DNA of 64,000 bases. It comes from Rahnella ecdela. Lineage in GTDB: Bacteria > Pseudomonadota > Gammaproteobacteria > Enterobacterales > Enterobacteriaceae. Below, one piece after another: positions 50,382 to 60,426 of this stretch; the stretch's first letter is position 1, and the number at the start of each line of letters is the position of its first letter. The stretch spans positions 124,001 to 188,000 of the forward strand of contig NZ_JAFMOY010000132.1 of the NCBI RefSeq assembly GCF_019049625.1, read 5' to 3'. The position numbers and the translations under genes were made by a program. The notes beneath the pieces are model-generated. The model was given only the letters and a program-made list of their open reading frames with translations. It searched no databases and had not been told where the DNA came from.

Positions 50382-50879
50382 TCAACTTACGATCAGATTG
50401 ACATATTTTTCAGCATCGCAGTTTTCGAGATGCTGGCAAAGCCCGCTGACTAACTCTGTCAGCCCCTGTTCATCGGCTTCATCGAAGCGTTGATAAACGG
50501 TGCTATCAATGTCTAATACGCCGATCACTTTGCCATTTATTGTGACTGGCAGAACGATTTCGGCATTACTTGCTGCGTCACAGGCGATATGGCCCGGGAA
50601 GGCATGAACATCACCCACACGTTGCACGGTATTTTCCGCTACTGCAGTACCGCAGACGCCTTTTCCTACCGGAATACGCACGCAGGCAATTTTACCCTGG
50701 AAAGGCCCCAGCACCAGCGTTGTGCCATCCATCAGATAAAAACCTACCCAGTTAACGCCTTCAAGACGTTCAAAAAGTAAGGCACTTGCGTTCGACAGAG
50801 TTGCAATGAAATTGTTTTCTCCGGCGATCAACGCGTTCAAATCACGTTTTAATTCCGTGTAGAATGCTTCTTTATTCAT
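50382..50879 (-). CDS. msrC: Free methionine-(R)-sulfoxide reductase MsrC
   Basis: GAF-domain enzyme reducing free Met-R-sulfoxide with thioredoxin. 165 residues; Cys66, Cys76 and Cys100 keep the spacing of the E. coli catalytic cysteines 84, 94 and 118. Motifs are GKIACVRIPVGKGVCG and HIACDAASNAEIV. It lies 95 bases upstream of proQ. Confidence 0.95.
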   Translation of the reverse strand: MNKEAFYTELKRDLNALIAGENNFIATLSNASALLFERLEGVNWVGFYLMDGTTLVLGPFQGKIACVRIPVGKGVCGTAVAENTVQRVGDVHAFPGHIACDAASNAEIVLPVTINGKVIGVLDIDSTVYQRFDEADEQGLTELVSGLCQHLENCDAEKYVNLIVS

Positions 50880-51136
50880 GTAGTAACCAATAATAACCTA
50901 AGGGCACTGAGCCGTTCTGTTGTGCTTAACCTCTATAAAATAAGCATTAAATGCCCATATGAACAAGGTTAATCCTGTGTGACATCAAAAAGACTCACCT
51001 ACAATAACTGTTTGCCGACCGCATAATACGTTATTTTGTCAAAAAAACCTGGCTGATCTTGGCCTGATGGCCTCGCCTGACCCCCTCGGGGGATGCGTAA
51101 TTGTAACAACAGGTATTCTTTACTATTCCAGGCACT

Positions 51137-52384
51137 ATGAAAATACACACAATTTCAGCCCAGATTCCACAAATTCGTTACCAGCGATGCAGCGAGTGTG
51201 ACACGCTTTTCAGACTCCCGGCGCTGCAACGCACGCAGACGGCACATTGTCCGCGCTGTAACGCGAAAGTTGAAAAAGGCCGGGTCTGCTCCCTGCCGCG
51301 ACTGATCACGATGGCCATCAGCATATTGCTGCTGATGCCGTTCGCTTATACCGAACCGCTGATCAGCATCCGTCTTCTGGGCACGCGCATTGACGCCAGT
51401 TTGCTCGAGGGCATCTGGCAGATGTCACGTCAGGGTGATCCCGTCACCGCGAGCATGGTGGCCTTCTGTACTATCGGAGCCCCGCTGACACTGGCCGTAT
51501 CCATTCTTTATCTGCATTTTGGCAGCAAACTTGGGATGAATCTGAAACCCGTATTGCTGATGCTCGATCGCCTCAAAGACTGGGTGATGCTCGATATTTA
51601 TCTGGTCGGGATGGCCGTAGCCAGCATTAAGGTCAAAGAGTATGCCGATATCAACGTCGGTATCGCGCTGGCTGCCTACCTGATGATGACGCTGATGGTC
51701 ACACTGACCATGATTAATCTCAACATCGAGCAGTTATGGGAAGAGTTCTACCCGCAGCGTCAGCCGAAAGGATTGCCCTCTTCGCTGCGTTTGTGCCTGG
51801 CCTGTAAATTCACCGGCATTCCGGATGAGCGCGGACGCTGCCCGCGCTGCCATGTTCCGATGCGTCTACGCTATAAACACAGTTTGCAGAAAACCTGGGC
51901 TGCGCTGATTGCCGCGATTGTCTTTTTAATCCCGGCCAATTTACTGCCTATTTCCATCATCTACGCCAACGGGCAACAGCTGAAGGACACCATATTTTCG
52001 GGCGTAGTGTCGCTCGCGACATCGGGAAATGTGCCAATCGCCGCCATCGTGTTTATTGCCAGCGTACTGGTGCCGTTTACCAAAGTTATCGTGATGCTGA
52101 CGCTGCTGCTCAGCATTCATTTCAAAGCGATTCAGGGACTGAAAACGCGTATCCGTTTGCTGCGACTCGTGACCTGGATAGGACGCTGGTCGATGCTTGA
52201 TTTGTTTGTTATTTCATTAATGATGTCGCTGGTGAACCGTGACCAGCTTTTGTCTTTTACGATGGGACCGGCCGCCTTTTATTTTGGCTCTGCCGTAATT
52301 CTGACCATTCTTGCCGTTGAATGGCTTGATAGCCGCTTGATTTGGGATGCACATGCAACAGGAAACGCCGAATACACCGACTGA
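51137..52384 (+). CDS. letA: Lipid-transport inner membrane protein LetA (YebS)
   Basis: PqiA-type integral membrane protein that works with the MCE tunnel LetB to move phospholipids across the envelope. 415 residues. Two zinc-ribbon-like CxxC pairs are present: [16 protein letters not shown] near the N-terminus and [15 protein letters not shown] near 215-245, each followed by four membrane helices ([21 protein letters not shown]-type loops). The ribosome binding site is weak. It overlaps letB. Confidence 0.95.
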   Translation: MKIHTISAQIPQIRYQRCSECDTLFRLPALQRTQTAHCPRCNAKVEKGRVCSLPRLITMAISILLLMPFAYTEPLISIRLLGTRIDASLLEGIWQMSRQGDPVTASMVAFCTIGAPLTLAVSILYLHFGSKLGMNLKPVLLMLDRLKDWVMLDIYLVGMAVASIKVKEYADINVGIALAAYLMMTLMVTLTMINLNIEQLWEEFYPQRQPKGLPSSLRLCLACKFTGIPDERGRCPRCHVPMRLRYKHSLQKTWAALIAAIVFLIPANLLPISIIYANGQQLKDTIFSGVVSLATSGNVPIAAIVFIASVLVPFTKVIVMLTLLLSIHFKAIQGLKTRIRLLRLVTWIGRWSMLDLFVISLMMSLVNRDQLLSFTMGPAAFYFGSAVILTILAVEWLDSRLIWDAHATGNAEYTD

Positions 52385-54983
52385 AGCACGGATAAAACAC
52401 AGGCGCCGGATTTCACCTTTCTGGCTTCTGCCGTTTATTGCTTTACTGATCGCCGGATGGTTGATTTACAGCAACTATCAGGAGCGCGGTACCACCGTGA
52501 CTATCGATTTCCAGTCTGCGGCAGGGATCGTGGCTGGCCGGACGCCGGTCCGTTATCAGGGCGTGGAAGTCGGGACGGTGGAATCCATCAGCCTGAGCAA
52601 AGATCTGCGCACCATTCAGGTGAAAGTCAGCATTAAAAGTGACTTGTCCAACGCACTGCGCGATGGCACTCAGTTTTGGCTGGTGACTCCCAAAGCCTCT
52701 CTGGCCGGTGTTTCAGGGCTCGATGCGCTGGTCGGCGGTAACTACATCGGCATGATGCCAGGGCCAGGAAAAGAGAAAGATCACTTTGTTGCGCTCGATA
52801 CACAGCCAAAATTCCGTCTCAATACCGGCGAACTGATGGTTCATCTGCACGCCAAAGACCTGGGTTCACTGAGCACCGGTTCGCTGGTGTATTACCGTAA
52901 AATTCCGGTCGGTAAAGTTTACGATTATGACATTGAAAGTGGTAATGAAGGCGTGACCATCGATGTATTGATCGACAAACGCTTTGCTAATCTGGTTAAA
53001 GACAATACACGCTTCTGGAACGTTTCCGGCTTTAAGGCAGATTTGAGCTTCAGCGGAGCGAAAGTTCAGATGGAAAGTCTGGCGGCGCTGGTGAACGGCG
53101 CCATCGCGATGGATTCCCCGAATGACGGGAAACAGGCAAAAGCCGATCAGTCTTACGTCCTGTATCCGGATCTGGCGCAAAGCCAGCGCGGTGTGGAAAT
53201 CAATCTGGATTTACCGGATGGCAACGGATTATCCGAAGGCCAGACGCCGCTGATGTATCAGGGCTTGCAGGTCGGTACGCTGACCAAAATCACTTTGCAG
53301 CCAGACAATAAAGTCACCGGTAAACTGACGGTTGATCCTTCAGTGCTCGACATGATGCGTACCGGCACGCGTATTGAAATGAACAGCCCGAAAATCAGCC
53401 TGAATAACGCCAATATCAGCCAGTTGCTGACCGGCAATACGCTGGAACTTATTCCTGGTGACGGGGAGCCGCAAAAGCATTTTGTGGTGCTCGACAGCAA
53501 CCAGCGACTGTTACAGAACCCTGACATACTCAAAGTTCAGCTCATCGCACCACAGAGTTACGGCATCGATGCAGGTCAGCCAATCAAACTTTACGGCCTC
53601 AACGTCGGTACCATTATTGACCGCACGCTGACGGATGAAGGCATTGTGTTTAATGTCGCGATCAAGCCGGAATATAAAAACCTGCTGCATAAAGACAGCA
53701 AGTTTGTGGTCAACAGCCGCGTTGATGTGAAACTTGGCGTCGATGGGATGGAAGTCCTCGGCGCAAGCGCTCAGGAATGGGTCGATGGCGGCGTGCGTAT
53801 TATTCCGGGTACTAAAGGAGCACCTTCACAGAAGTATCCGCTGTACAGTAATGCGGAAAAGGCCGCTGAAGGCATTCAGGGCGAGCAACCGGGCGCTACG
53901 CTGACGCTGACCGCTAAAAGCCTGCCTGATGTGCAGACCGGTTCCGTCGTGCTTTACCGGAAATTCCAGGTGGGCCAGATTGTCAACGTTCGCCCTAAAG
54001 CCAATGAGTTTGATGTGGATGTTTATATTCAGCCGCAATACCGCAACCTGCTGACAGAGAAAACCATTTTCTGGGCCGAAGGTGGCGCGAAAGTGCAACT
54101 CAACGGCAGCGGACTGACCGTACAGGCCTCGCCGCTGGATCGCGCACTCAAAGGCGCGATCAGCTTCGACAACCTCGACGGCGTCACCGCCAGCAAAGGG
54201 GCGAAACGTGTTCTGTATGATTCAGAAACGTCGGCACGCGCGGTGGGCAGCCAGATAACGCTGAATACGTATGATGCCAGCAAGCTTTCCGCCGGTATGC
54301 CAATCCGTTATCTGGGCATCACCATCGGTCAGGTGGAATCACTGAAACTCGATTCGCAGCTGAATCAGGTTTCCGCCAAAGCGGTATTGTATCCGGAATA
54401 CGTGGATAACTTTGCCCGCCGCGGGACGCGGTTCTCCATTGTTTCGCCGGAAATCTCCGCCGGTGGCGTAAGCAATCTCGATACGCTTCTCCAGCCTTAC
54501 ATCAACGTCGAGGCAGGAAAAGGTGCACCGGCACGCAACTTTGATTTGCAGGACTCCACCATCACCGACTCGCGCTACACAGACGGCCTGGGGATCGTGG
54601 TCGATGCGGCCGAAGTCGGCTCATTGCAAATCGGCACGCCGGTGCTGTTCCGCGGGATCGAAGTCGGTACGGTATCTGGCTTCTATCTGGGCGCCATGGC
54701 GGATCGCGTGAATGTGACGCTTCGGATCAGTAAAAAATATCAATATCTGGTGCGGGAAAACTCCGTGTTCTGGCTGGCCTCGGGCTATGACCTGCAGTTT
54801 GGCCTGACCGGTGGCGTGTTCAAGAGCGGCACATTCCAGCAATTTATTCGCGGAGGTATCGCCTTTGCGACACCGCCTACCACGCCACTGGCGCCGAAAG
54901 CGGCCAACGGCAATCATTTCCTGCTCAATCCTGAAGCACCAAAAGATTGGCAGAAATGGGGCACGGCAATTCCGAGAAATTAA
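52353..54983 (+). CDS. letB: Intermembrane MCE-domain transport protein LetB (YebT)
   Basis: Inner-membrane-anchored periplasmic protein whose hexamers form a stacked tunnel for lipids. 876 residues from ATG 52353 (GGGA 5 bases before); ATG 52347 is also in frame. One N-terminal helix ([20 protein letters not shown]) is followed by seven MCE repeats, each opening with a variant of [15 protein letters not shown] (for example [48 protein letters not shown]). E. coli YebT has 877 residues. The start overlaps the last codons of letA. Confidence 0.96.
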   Translation: MQQETPNTPTEARIKHRRRISPFWLLPFIALLIAGWLIYSNYQERGTTVTIDFQSAAGIVAGRTPVRYQGVEVGTVESISLSKDLRTIQVKVSIKSDLSNALRDGTQFWLVTPKASLAGVSGLDALVGGNYIGMMPGPGKEKDHFVALDTQPKFRLNTGELMVHLHAKDLGSLSTGSLVYYRKIPVGKVYDYDIESGNEGVTIDVLIDKRFANLVKDNTRFWNVSGFKADLSFSGAKVQMESLAALVNGAIAMDSPNDGKQAKADQSYVLYPDLAQSQRGVEINLDLPDGNGLSEGQTPLMYQGLQVGTLTKITLQPDNKVTGKLTVDPSVLDMMRTGTRIEMNSPKISLNNANISQLLTGNTLELIPGDGEPQKHFVVLDSNQRLLQNPDILKVQLIAPQSYGIDAGQPIKLYGLNVGTIIDRTLTDEGIVFNVAIKPEYKNLLHKDSKFVVNSRVDVKLGVDGMEVLGASAQEWVDGGVRIIPGTKGAPSQKYPLYSNAEKAAEGIQGEQPGATLTLTAKSLPDVQTGSVVLYRKFQVGQIVNVRPKANEFDVDVYIQPQYRNLLTEKTIFWAEGGAKVQLNGSGLTVQASPLDRALKGAISFDNLDGVTASKGAKRVLYDSETSARAVGSQITLNTYDASKLSAGMPIRYLGITIGQVESLKLDSQLNQVSAKAVLYPEYVDNFARRGTRFSIVSPEISAGGVSNLDTLLQPYINVEAGKGAPARNFDLQDSTITDSRYTDGLGIVVDAAEVGSLQIGTPVLFRGIEVGTVSGFYLGAMADRVNVTLRISKKYQYLVRENSVFWLASGYDLQFGLTGGVFKSGTFQQFIRGGIAFATPPTTPLAPKAANGNHFLLNPEAPKDWQKWGTAIPRN

Positions 54984-55000
54984 CCGGTATTATGTTGATC

Positions 55001-55027
55001 AGGGCCACCTTCGGGTGGCCTTTTCTT
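55001..55027 (+). terminator. Terminator of letAB
   Basis: GGCCACC and GGTGGCC pair around a TTCG tetraloop, followed by TTTTCTTT. Confidence 0.9.
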
Positions 55028-55115
55028 TATCCGGCAACGCCCGCAGCCCTCTCATCACCGGTAAATATGATAAACTGCGCGGCAGAAAAACTTCTTCAGC
55101 TCTGGAACCACACCT

Positions 55116-56585
55116 TTGTCAAAGCTCACCACCGCCAGCACTTTTACTGATAAATTGCCCGCTGCTTTTCTGGAAGCGACACGCGCAATCATGCCTGACT
55201 ATCTGAGCATGGAAGATTTTATTGCCGCCTGCCAGCGCCCTCTCCGCCCGAGTCTGCGGGTGAATACCCTGAAAATCAGTGTGACGGATTTCCTTGAACT
55301 CGCCGGTATTTATCAGTGGGATTTAGAGCCCGTGCCGTGGTGCGCAGAAGGTTTCTGGATAAACCGCAACGCTCTGGACGATACCCGTCTGGGCAATGCC
55401 TTATCGCATCTTGCAGGCCTTTTCTATATCCAGGAAGCGAGCTCAATGTTGCCGGTCACGGCGTTATTTGCCAACGACACGCAACCGGTTCTGGTGATGG
55501 ACGTCGCAGCTGCGCCCGGTTCTAAAACCACGCAAATTGCGGCTCTGATGAAAAATCAGGGTGGCATCATTGCCAATGAATATTCCGCCAGCCGTGTCAA
55601 AGTCCTGCATGCCAATATCAGCCGCTGCGGTGTCAGTAATACTGCGCTGACGCATTTTGACGGGCGCGTATTTGGCGCGGCACTGCCTGAAACCTTTGAC
55701 GCCATCCTGCTGGACGCGCCCTGCTCCGGCGAAGGCGTCATCCGCAAAGACCCTGACGCCATGAGCAACTGGTCTGAAAGCAGCGTGACTGAAATTGCCG
55801 CTACGCAACGTGAACTGATCGACAGCGCGTTTCATGCGCTGAAACCCGGCGGCGTACTGGTCTATTCAACCTGCACCCTTAATGCGCAGGAAAACCAGCA
55901 GGTCTGCCAGTGGTTGCTGGAAACCTATGCGGATGCGGTAGAAGTCGAATCGCTGGAAGAGTTATTCGCGGGCGCCGGAAAATCAGTCACGCCGGAAGGT
56001 TATTTGCATGTATTTCCTCAGGTCTACGACAGCGAAGGCTTCTTTGTCGCCCGCTTTCGTAAAACCGATTCGGTACCGCGTCTGCCAGTCCCCGGATATA
56101 AAGTGGGACGCTTCCCGTTCTCGCCACTTTCCCGTCAGGACAGCGCGGAAATTATTAAAGCGGCAGGTCTTTCAGGACTTTCCTGGCCTGAAAAACAATA
56201 CACGCTATGGCAGCGCGATAAAGAAATCTGGCTGTTCCCTGCCGTGCTGGAGCCAGTCTTTGGCAAAATCCGTTTCTCCCGAATTGGTATACGACTGGCT
56301 GAACGTTTTCCGAAAGGATTTCGCTGGCAGCATGAAGCCGTAGTGGCATTCAGTGTCACAGATGCCAATAATCGTTTTGAGATAAATGATGAACTGGCGC
56401 AAAGCTGGTTTCGTGGCGTCGATATCTATCCTGACGATACGCCACCCGCAGACGAGTGTCTGGTGACCTGGCTTGGGCAGCCATTAGGATTGGCAAAAAG
56501 GATCGGTAGCCGGATTAAAAACAGTCTTCCACGCGAACTGGTGAGAGATGGCGCGATACGCCCGCAAACATTGCCGAACGATTAA
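55116..56585 (+). CDS. rsmF: 16S rRNA (cytosine(1407)-C5)-methyltransferase RsmF
   Basis: SAM-dependent methyltransferase of the NSUN/RsmB class acting on 30S subunits. A TTG start at 55116 gives 489 residues (479 in E. coli), and no ATG precedes residue 26. SAM-binding [31 protein letters not shown] and the catalytic Cys in [12 protein letters not shown] are present; a C-terminal PUA-like region follows. In E. coli it is also next to yebT and yebV. Confidence 0.93.
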   Translation: MSKLTTASTFTDKLPAAFLEATRAIMPDYLSMEDFIAACQRPLRPSLRVNTLKISVTDFLELAGIYQWDLEPVPWCAEGFWINRNALDDTRLGNALSHLAGLFYIQEASSMLPVTALFANDTQPVLVMDVAAAPGSKTTQIAALMKNQGGIIANEYSASRVKVLHANISRCGVSNTALTHFDGRVFGAALPETFDAILLDAPCSGEGVIRKDPDAMSNWSESSVTEIAATQRELIDSAFHALKPGGVLVYSTCTLNAQENQQVCQWLLETYADAVEVESLEELFAGAGKSVTPEGYLHVFPQVYDSEGFFVARFRKTDSVPRLPVPGYKVGRFPFSPLSRQDSAEIIKAAGLSGLSWPEKQYTLWQRDKEIWLFPAVLEPVFGKIRFSRIGIRLAERFPKGFRWQHEAVVAFSVTDANNRFEINDELAQSWFRGVDIYPDDTPPADECLVTWLGQPLGLAKRIGSRIKNSLPRELVRDGAIRPQTLPND

Positions 56586-56955
56586 TTAGATTTAACTTTC
56601 CCACAAATTTCTGTGCCAGAGGAACATTCCGACGGCGCAGAATATTCTACTCAACAGTCATTCACGCCGACAAAAACACCTCATAACTGCCTTTCTTTGA
56701 ATTCTGTGCAACTGAAATTTTAGGTGAAATCACGGTGACAAAGTGTATATAACAAATAGCTGCAAAGCATTTTATGCTGCCTATATCGGATAGTGACTTA
56801 TATTATCAAGAAAGGTTTACTGAATTATAAGTAGGAATAATCCTATGCTGCCATGTATTATTGCCATCAAGATAACATTGTCAGTGATATATCATTTTCA
56901 GATATAAATCTTAATGCCTGATGTTGAGTAAAGACCTGCCAGTCGGAGAAGTATC
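56586..56955. other. rsmF to diguanylate cyclase intergenic region (370 bp)
   Basis: No terminator of standard form is visible after rsmF. It is AT-rich and holds an Rcs-box-like palindrome (56832-56845) followed by a 20-codon hydrophobic ATG frame (56845-56907) with AGGA 8 bases upstream. GGAG at 56945-56948 serves the cyclase gene. Confidence 0.5.
56832..56845. promoter_or_regulatory. Rcs-box-like palindrome upstream of the cyclase gene
   Basis: TAGGAATAATCCTA matches the RcsAB consensus TAAGAATATTCCTA at 12 of 14 positions and is itself a palindrome with 5-base arms. It is 111 bases before the cyclase start codon. Role inferred only from the motif. Confidence 0.4.
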
Positions 56956-58677
56956 ATGTCGGATGAAATGAAACTCGAATCAGCAGATGGGCTGCTTTTG
57001 CAGCAAATGGCCAGTCTGCGAGATATTATCGATAACAATTCTGACTGGATCTGGGAAGTCGATGCACAGGGGCGTTATGTTTTCTCCTCCAATAAATGCA
57101 TCGAGTTTCTTGGCGTTCCGCCTGAAAAAGTATTAGGAAAAACCCCTTTCGATTTCATGCCTCCCGATGAAGCACGCCGCGTGGGCGAGCAATTTGCCGC
57201 TATCGTTGAACGCCGCGCCCCTTTCGGTGGTTTGCTCAATCGTAATATCCGTCCGGACGGCACTGAGGTTATTCTCGAAACCAGCGGTGTTCCACTTTTT
57301 GATAATGACGGTAACTTTCGTGGTTATCGCGGGATCGACCGCAACCTGACCAGCCTGGATCAGGCACCGGGTCAGCGTCTCTTCCAGCTCGAAACGATTT
57401 ATTCCAATGCGCCCGTTGGCTTGTGTTTCATTGATTTGCAGATGCGATATGTCACCGTTAATGACGCAATGGCGAATATTATCGGCCTGCAACCCTATGA
57501 AGCGATCGGTCGCAAAATCGGCGTTTTCCTGCCGGGACTTTCACCTTTGCTGAGTAATGCGCTTGAGCTTGCCCAGCGTAACGAAACGACTCCCGATCGC
57601 GAGTTTTCCGTTCCCGGTAAAAATCAGGTTTTCTTCGTACGTATTAAAGCGGCCTATGACGCACAGAATCAGCTGAACGGCCTTTCCGTCGCGATGACGG
57701 ATATCACCAGCCTCAAACGTATGGAAAGAGCCCTGCGCGAAAGTCAGGAACATTACCGCAATATGGTTGAGCTGAACCCGCAAATCCCCTGGACAGCCGA
57801 CCCGCGCGGAATGCTCAATGATGTCAGTTCGCGTTTCCAGCGGATCACCGGGATGACCCGTCAGGATATTCTGGCCGACAAGTGGATCCAGAGTATGCAC
57901 GTGGAAGACCGTCGCGCCGCCGTTCAGACCTGGGAACAATGCCTGAAAACAGGCGCGCCTCTGGATATTGAAGTTCGTTTTTGTCACGTCGACCGTGGCT
58001 GGAACTGGATGCGTATCCGCGCAGCCGCCAGTTACGCTCCCGATGGTTCGATTCAGCGCTGGTACGGCACAGCCGAAGACGTTCACGAACGCAAGTTACT
58101 GGAACTGAAACTGGTCAAAGCTAACCGACGTCTCGAAATTCAGGCGCGCACCGATTCACTGACTAAACTACCGAACCGCCGTGAGTTTAAAAAAGTGCTC
58201 AGCCACGAATATATGCGTTCCAAGCGGAACCGCACGCCGCTGACAGTGGTGATGATCGACATCGATTACTTCAAACATTTCAACGATCATTATGGCCATC
58301 TTTCCGGCGACGCCTGCCTGCGTTTAGTGGCGCGTACTTTACGCAAATCGCTCAAACGCAGCACAGACGTTGTGACGCGTTTTGGCGGCGAAGAATTCGC
58401 TGCCATTCTGCCGGATACAGACCTGAAAGGCGCCTGGATTGTCGCACAGCACATCATGGAATCGATTGAGTCGCTGGGCATCAAGCACAGTTTTAGCGAG
58501 TTTAACCGCGTCACCATCAGTCAGGGTATTGCAACGTATATGCCGGAACAGGATCCAGGCATTGAAGACCAGTCAGATATCGTCAGTGCCGCCGATGAAG
58601 CCCTGTATCTGTCGAAAAATAATGGTCGCAACCAAATAAACGCAATGCCTGTCTCGGTAAGATTTAACCAGCTTTAA
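56956..58677 (+). CDS. Diguanylate cyclase with three PAS domains
   Basis: 573 residues without signal peptide or clear membrane helix. PAS 1 spans about 20-130 (NNSDWIWEVDAQGRYVFSSN; PAC end FRGYRGIDRN), PAS 2 about 140-255 and PAS 3 about 262-385. The GGDEF domain from about 395 has an intact catalytic GGEEF (477-481) and an inhibitory I-site RSTD (468-471) five residues before it, so c-di-GMP synthesis with product inhibition is expected. The PAS signals are unknown. GGAG lies 8 bases upstream of the ATG. It stands between rsmF and yebV, which are adjacent in E. coli, so it is an insertion relative to that order. Confidence 0.93.
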   Translation: MSDEMKLESADGLLLQQMASLRDIIDNNSDWIWEVDAQGRYVFSSNKCIEFLGVPPEKVLGKTPFDFMPPDEARRVGEQFAAIVERRAPFGGLLNRNIRPDGTEVILETSGVPLFDNDGNFRGYRGIDRNLTSLDQAPGQRLFQLETIYSNAPVGLCFIDLQMRYVTVNDAMANIIGLQPYEAIGRKIGVFLPGLSPLLSNALELAQRNETTPDREFSVPGKNQVFFVRIKAAYDAQNQLNGLSVAMTDITSLKRMERALRESQEHYRNMVELNPQIPWTADPRGMLNDVSSRFQRITGMTRQDILADKWIQSMHVEDRRAAVQTWEQCLKTGAPLDIEVRFCHVDRGWNWMRIRAAASYAPDGSIQRWYGTAEDVHERKLLELKLVKANRRLEIQARTDSLTKLPNRREFKKVLSHEYMRSKRNRTPLTVVMIDIDYFKHFNDHYGHLSGDACLRLVARTLRKSLKRSTDVVTRFGGEEFAAILPDTDLKGAWIVAQHIMESIESLGIKHSFSEFNRVTISQGIATYMPEQDPGIEDQSDIVSAADEALYLSKNNGRNQINAMPVSVRFNQL

Positions 58678-58896
58678 GCCTTCTTTCCCGCAGCCGCTCA
58701 ATTTGCGCGGCTCTGTACCTTGCTTCATCACAAACCGGTTCGAACTTCCATCCCCCTGCCTGTCGCCACAAAAAGAGAATCCGTGAAAATTCGGGTGGCG
58801 CTTTTTGTGCTGTCGACTATTCTCAAATAAGGCAGACCAACTGGTCATACCTGATGTCATTGAAATTGCTTACATCACTCTGGCGAGGAGTATCTG

Positions 58897-59139
58897 ATGG
58901 GAAAATCGAGTATCCGGATTGGCAGTTACGAAATTGACGATGCACATCTCTCAACGCCTGAAGCAAAAGGCGGCGATAAAGTGCATATTCCGTGCAAATC
59001 AGACCCTGATTTGTGTATGCAACTTGATGCCTGGGATGACCATACCAGCGTCCCGGCGGTTCTCGATGGACGTCATTCTGTGTTGTATAAGGAAAAGTAC
59101 GACGAACAGAAAGATGAGTGGATTATGCGACTGGAGTAA
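58897..59139 (+). CDS. yebV: YebV family protein (DUF1480)
   Basis: 80-residue soluble acidic protein. SIRIGSYEIDDAHL, HIPCKSDPDLCMQLDAWD and HSVLYKEKYDEQKDEWIMRL closely follow E. coli YebV (78 residues). Function unknown. GAGGAG lies upstream of the ATG at a good distance. A long hairpin follows the stop. Confidence 0.93.
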   Translation: MGKSSIRIGSYEIDDAHLSTPEAKGGDKVHIPCKSDPDLCMQLDAWDDHTSVPAVLDGRHSVLYKEKYDEQKDEWIMRLE

Positions 59140-59143
59140 CACA

Positions 59144-59173
59144 GCATGGCGAACGGAGTTGAGTTCGCCATGC
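59144..59173. terminator. Hairpin after yebV
   Basis: GCATGGCGAAC and GTTCGCCATGC form an 11-base perfect stem with an 8-base loop, between converging yebV and the C39-like gene. There is no U-run; a small CCGC/GCGG hairpin follows at once. Confidence 0.5.
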
Positions 59174-59199
59174 CGCTTGCGGTCAGTCGGCCGCGCTTG

Positions 59200-59844
59200 T
59201 CACTGCTGAGCTTTTGCGACCAGCGAAATCCCCCGTCCGGCAAAAAAACGTTCGAAAGTTTCCACAGGTAGTGTGACGTCCTGCTGAGTAGAAAGATCGT
59301 GACCGGAAGGATTATGAAAGGTCACTGATTGTTCGTCAGCACGGGTCACCAGCACCAGATGACCGCCTCTGCGCGGTGGCGTGGACTCCGGGATACGAAC
59401 AGATGGATGTACAGAAGCAATAAAAAAACGGTGTTCTTCCAGCTGACCCGCAATCTCATGCGCGGAAATATCCACTTTCACCTGCGCCTCAAGACCGAGT
59501 TCGTTACGGACATATTCAACAAAAGGCGCGTAAATAAGCCCCTTTATATTGTCACCCTCGCGAATATACGCTCCGTATGAAAGACTTTGGTAGGTCAGTT
59601 TCAAGACGGGCACCACGTTGCCTGAAATGGCTGCGAGTACCATCTTAAGGCAGCACATTCCGCAAACATGATTTGCCCACTCAATAAATTCCTGCTGGTC
59701 AGCGGCCCCCGACCGGGGCCACAAGCTGATATCGCTCAGCTGGATGTCACCGGCAATAATCCCGGCTGCGCAGTCAGGATCTTCCCACTGACTAAAATAC
59801 GGGACTCCCGAAGAAGGAGAAAACGAACGCTGATTAAAGGGCAT
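59200..59844 (-). CDS. C39-like cysteine peptidase-fold protein
   Basis: 214 residues, no signal peptide or membrane segment. The order of motifs fits the C39-like (papain-fold) family: VPYFSQWEDPDCAAG near the start, Cys61 in HVCGMCCLKMVL, His162 in RRGGHLVLVTR and Asn178 in VTFHNPSGHD, a plausible Cys-His-Asn triad. Classical C39 peptidases are fused to ABC exporters of bacteriocins; this one is free-standing and cytosolic. AGGAA lies 7 bases before the ATG. Substrate and role are unknown; it is followed downstream by no recognisable bacteriocin gene. Confidence 0.72.
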   Translation of the reverse strand: MPFNQRSFSPSSGVPYFSQWEDPDCAAGIIAGDIQLSDISLWPRSGAADQQEFIEWANHVCGMCCLKMVLAAISGNVVPVLKLTYQSLSYGAYIREGDNIKGLIYAPFVEYVRNELGLEAQVKVDISAHEIAGQLEEHRFFIASVHPSVRIPESTPPRRGGHLVLVTRADEQSVTFHNPSGHDLSTQQDVTLPVETFERFFAGRGISLVAKAQQ

Positions 59845-59898
59845 GACGTATTCCTGAACGACAGACTGATAACATCAGGTTGATCATATCTTTGAAAA

Positions 59899-59927
59899 TG
59901 AAAAGGCCTGATTTATGCATCAGGCCT
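59899..59927 (-). terminator. Terminator of the ASCH-domain gene
   Basis: On the minus strand GGCCTGAT and ATCAGGCC pair around a 6-base loop, followed by TTTTCATTTT. Confidence 0.88.
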
Positions 59928-59936
59928 CAGGACGAT

Positions 59937-60329
59937 TTAGAACTTTTCAACCATGCGGAACTTCATCAATAACAGAGGCATAGTCGGCTCAAACATTTCG
60001 TACTCTTCGAAAAAACGCTGGTGCTCTTTGCGCCAGTATGCCAGCGTCCGGTCCCCCTCTCCTTCTTCCCAGGCATGTTGTTCTGTCACCTGGTCAAAAG
60101 GCACTTGTTTGACTTCGGTCAGTTGCACAGCACAAACCGGATTATTGCGACCATCGACTACCACAAAGATTTCGCCCGGCTCAGGTTCAGGATCATCATC
60201 AAGATTTGAACAGGTGGCGGTTTTTGTGCCAGCAATAACGCGCTTAGCCAGTTCGTCAGCTGACGATTCAGTATCACCAAACGACCAGCGCTCTGCGTCC
60301 CTGTATTTGAGTGGGATCTGCGGAATCAT
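59937..60329 (-). CDS. ASCH domain-containing protein
   Basis: 130 residues. WSFGDTESSADELAKRVIAGTKTATCSN is the usual ASCH opening (substrate-binding Lys and Thr in GTKTAT), followed by PEPGEIFVVVDGRNNPVCAVQLTEV and FDQVTEQHAWEEGEGDRTLAYWRKEHQRFF. ASCH domains resemble PUA domains; some members are ribonucleases or act on modified cytidines, but the function here is unknown. AAGGA lies 7 bases before the ATG and a terminator follows. Confidence 0.88.
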   Translation of the reverse strand: MIPQIPLKYRDAERWSFGDTESSADELAKRVIAGTKTATCSNLDDDPEPEPGEIFVVVDGRNNPVCAVQLTEVKQVPFDQVTEQHAWEEGEGDRTLAYWRKEHQRFFEEYEMFEPTMPLLLMKFRMVEKF

Positions 60330-60382
60330 AATTTATCCTTTCAATTGAGATAGTTCACTGCCATTACAGTTAAACATTAGCA

Positions 60383-60407
60383 CAAAAAAACCCGCCGTAG
60401 CGGGTTT
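60383..60407 (-). terminator. Terminator of the WG-repeat operon
   Basis: On the minus strand AACCCGC and GCGGGTT pair around a TACG loop, followed by five or more T, 20 bases after the stop codon of the large WG-repeat gene. Confidence 0.92.
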
Positions 60408-60426
60408 TGCAAGCCGGAAAAGTGTC

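Noticed and set aside
58755-58815. Interleaved inverted repeats CGCCAC/GTGGCG and CACAAAAAG/CTTTTTGTG after the cyclase gene
   Set aside because: They could be part of a terminator, but the loops are long and the stems exclude each other; not strong enough to call.
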